The notes under the pieces are model-generated. The model searched no databases. It was given only the letters and a program-made list of their open reading frames with translations, and had not been told where the DNA came from. Shown piece after piece: positions 6,489 to 6,802 of a stretch of 6,802 nucleotides of DNA (its first letter is position 1; each line of letters starts with the position of its first letter). Origin of the DNA: Pseudomonadota bacterium (GTDB lineage Bacteria; Pseudomonadota; Alphaproteobacteria; Sphingomonadales; SMXR01); assembly GCA_022571175.1 (NCBI GenBank), contig JACZYI010000105.1, forward strand, positions 1-6,802, read 5' to 3'. Both the position numbers and the translations under genes were made by a program.

Positions 6489-6713
6489 TTACCCTTCGCT
6501 TAGATCACCCTCAGGGGAACGTGTACGTTGCGCCAGCGCGCGTTTCAAGGCCGAGATGGGTAGCAGACCCCGGTTCACCCGATCCTCGGCCCAGGCCCGG
6601 CAGCCGGCGTGGTACTTCTTGCGGCACGGTGGCGAACAAAACCGCTGGGGCTTGCCGCCGTCGCTGCGGGGCATGAAGGAAGTGCCGCACCAGGGGCAGG
6701 TGGGGCGGGTCAT
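6489..6713 (-). CDS. Small cysteine-rich zinc-ribbon-like protein, function unknown
   Basis: A 74-residue basic protein. Near its N-terminus are two cysteine pairs, CPWC (6-9) and CSPPC (26-30), separated by FMPRSDGGKPQRF. H35 and C38 follow in KKYHAGCRAWAEDR. This layout looks like a zinc-binding ribbon. I recall similar short uncharacterised proteins from prophage-like and other accessory regions of alphaproteobacteria, but cannot verify that here. Start ATG 6713 has AGGTGA just upstream and an in-frame stop two codons before it, so no longer start is possible. It reads toward the paaK fragment and is clearly richer in GC than the paa genes, suggesting a different origin. The zinc ligands are seen; any DNA-binding or regulatory role would be guesswork. 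Confidence 0.65.
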   Translation of the reverse strand: MTRPTCPWCGTSFMPRSDGGKPQRFCSPPCRKKYHAGCRAWAEDRVNRGLLPISALKRALAQRTRSPEGDLSEG

Positions 6714-6735
6714 GGCTCACCTACCTCGTGGTCGC

Positions 6736-6802
6736 TCACGTCGCCACCCTGCGGCATTTCAGGCAGGGCCGCATGTCGAGTACGTCGCCATCATCCTGTT
6801 CG
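6736..6802 (-). CDS. C-terminal end of an unidentified short reading frame (5' end outside window)
   Basis: A frame open from the window edge ends at TGA 6736 after 21 visible codons, EQDDGDVLDMRPCLKCRRVAT. The CLKC pair recalls small zinc-binding proteins. Its stop overlaps a GTG (6739) that opens a nine-codon frame whose own TGA overlaps the ATG of the zinc-ribbon gene at 6713. Such a chain could couple translation, but the stretch is too short for certainty. Confidence 0.3.
   Translation of the reverse strand, partial: EQDDGDVLDMRPCLKCRRVAT

Noticed and set aside
6712..6802. Plus-strand frame open from ATG 6712 to the window edge
   Set aside because: It is antisense to the small minus-strand frames, arginine/proline-rich in the way of shadow frames, and without recognisable motifs.

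Overview
This window most likely comes from an alphaproteobacterium of moderate GC (roughly 50% by eye over positions 1-6366). All supported genes lie on the minus strand. The core is a compact aerobic phenylacetate catabolism operon. In transcription order it reads paaA (5891-4902), paaB (4869-4540), paaC (4525-3758), paaD (3750-3241), paaE (3216-2134), then a TetR-family regulator (2118-1486). Intergenic gaps are 7-32 bp, so it probably forms one transcript. The assignment to Alphaproteobacteria rests on the general look of the protein sequences and is an inference.

PaaA, PaaB, PaaC and PaaE are the subunits of the ring-1,2-phenylacetyl-CoA epoxidase. PaaA is the di-iron oxygenase, PaaC its structural partner, PaaB a small bridging subunit, and PaaE the flavin/[2Fe-2S] reductase that feeds electrons from NADPH. 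PaaD is an Fe-S maturation factor. The later pathway genes (paaG, paaZ, paaJ, paaF, paaH) are not in the window. Upstream of paaA is a very good sigma70-type promoter (TTGACC, 17 bp, TATAAT; 5968-5940). A TetR-type inverted repeat (5953-5964) sits between and against its hexamers, so the TetR gene at the operon's end is a natural candidate for its repressor.

Downstream of the regulator, 57 bp further on, is an M28-family zinc metallopeptidase with C-terminal membrane helices (1428-1, cut by the window edge). It has a run of nine G immediately before its start codon.

Upstream of the operon promoter only the last ~117 codons of phenylacetate-CoA ligase (paaK, 6366-6013) remain. Recognisable PaaK homology stops abruptly at about 6366. 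Beyond it lies sequence of clearly higher GC (about 68% in two sampled 60-base lines) carrying a small cysteine-rich zinc-ribbon protein (6713-6489) and the end of another short reading frame (6802-6736). This is either a real rearrangement, such as insertion of an accessory element into paaK, or an assembly chimera; the sequence alone cannot decide.

I found no CRISPR array, tRNA, rRNA, complete insertion sequence or defence system, and nothing I would call a wholly new biological system. The most interesting points are the paaK junction, the promoter/operator layout, and a triplicated 21-nt translation-start unit at the beginning of paaB.
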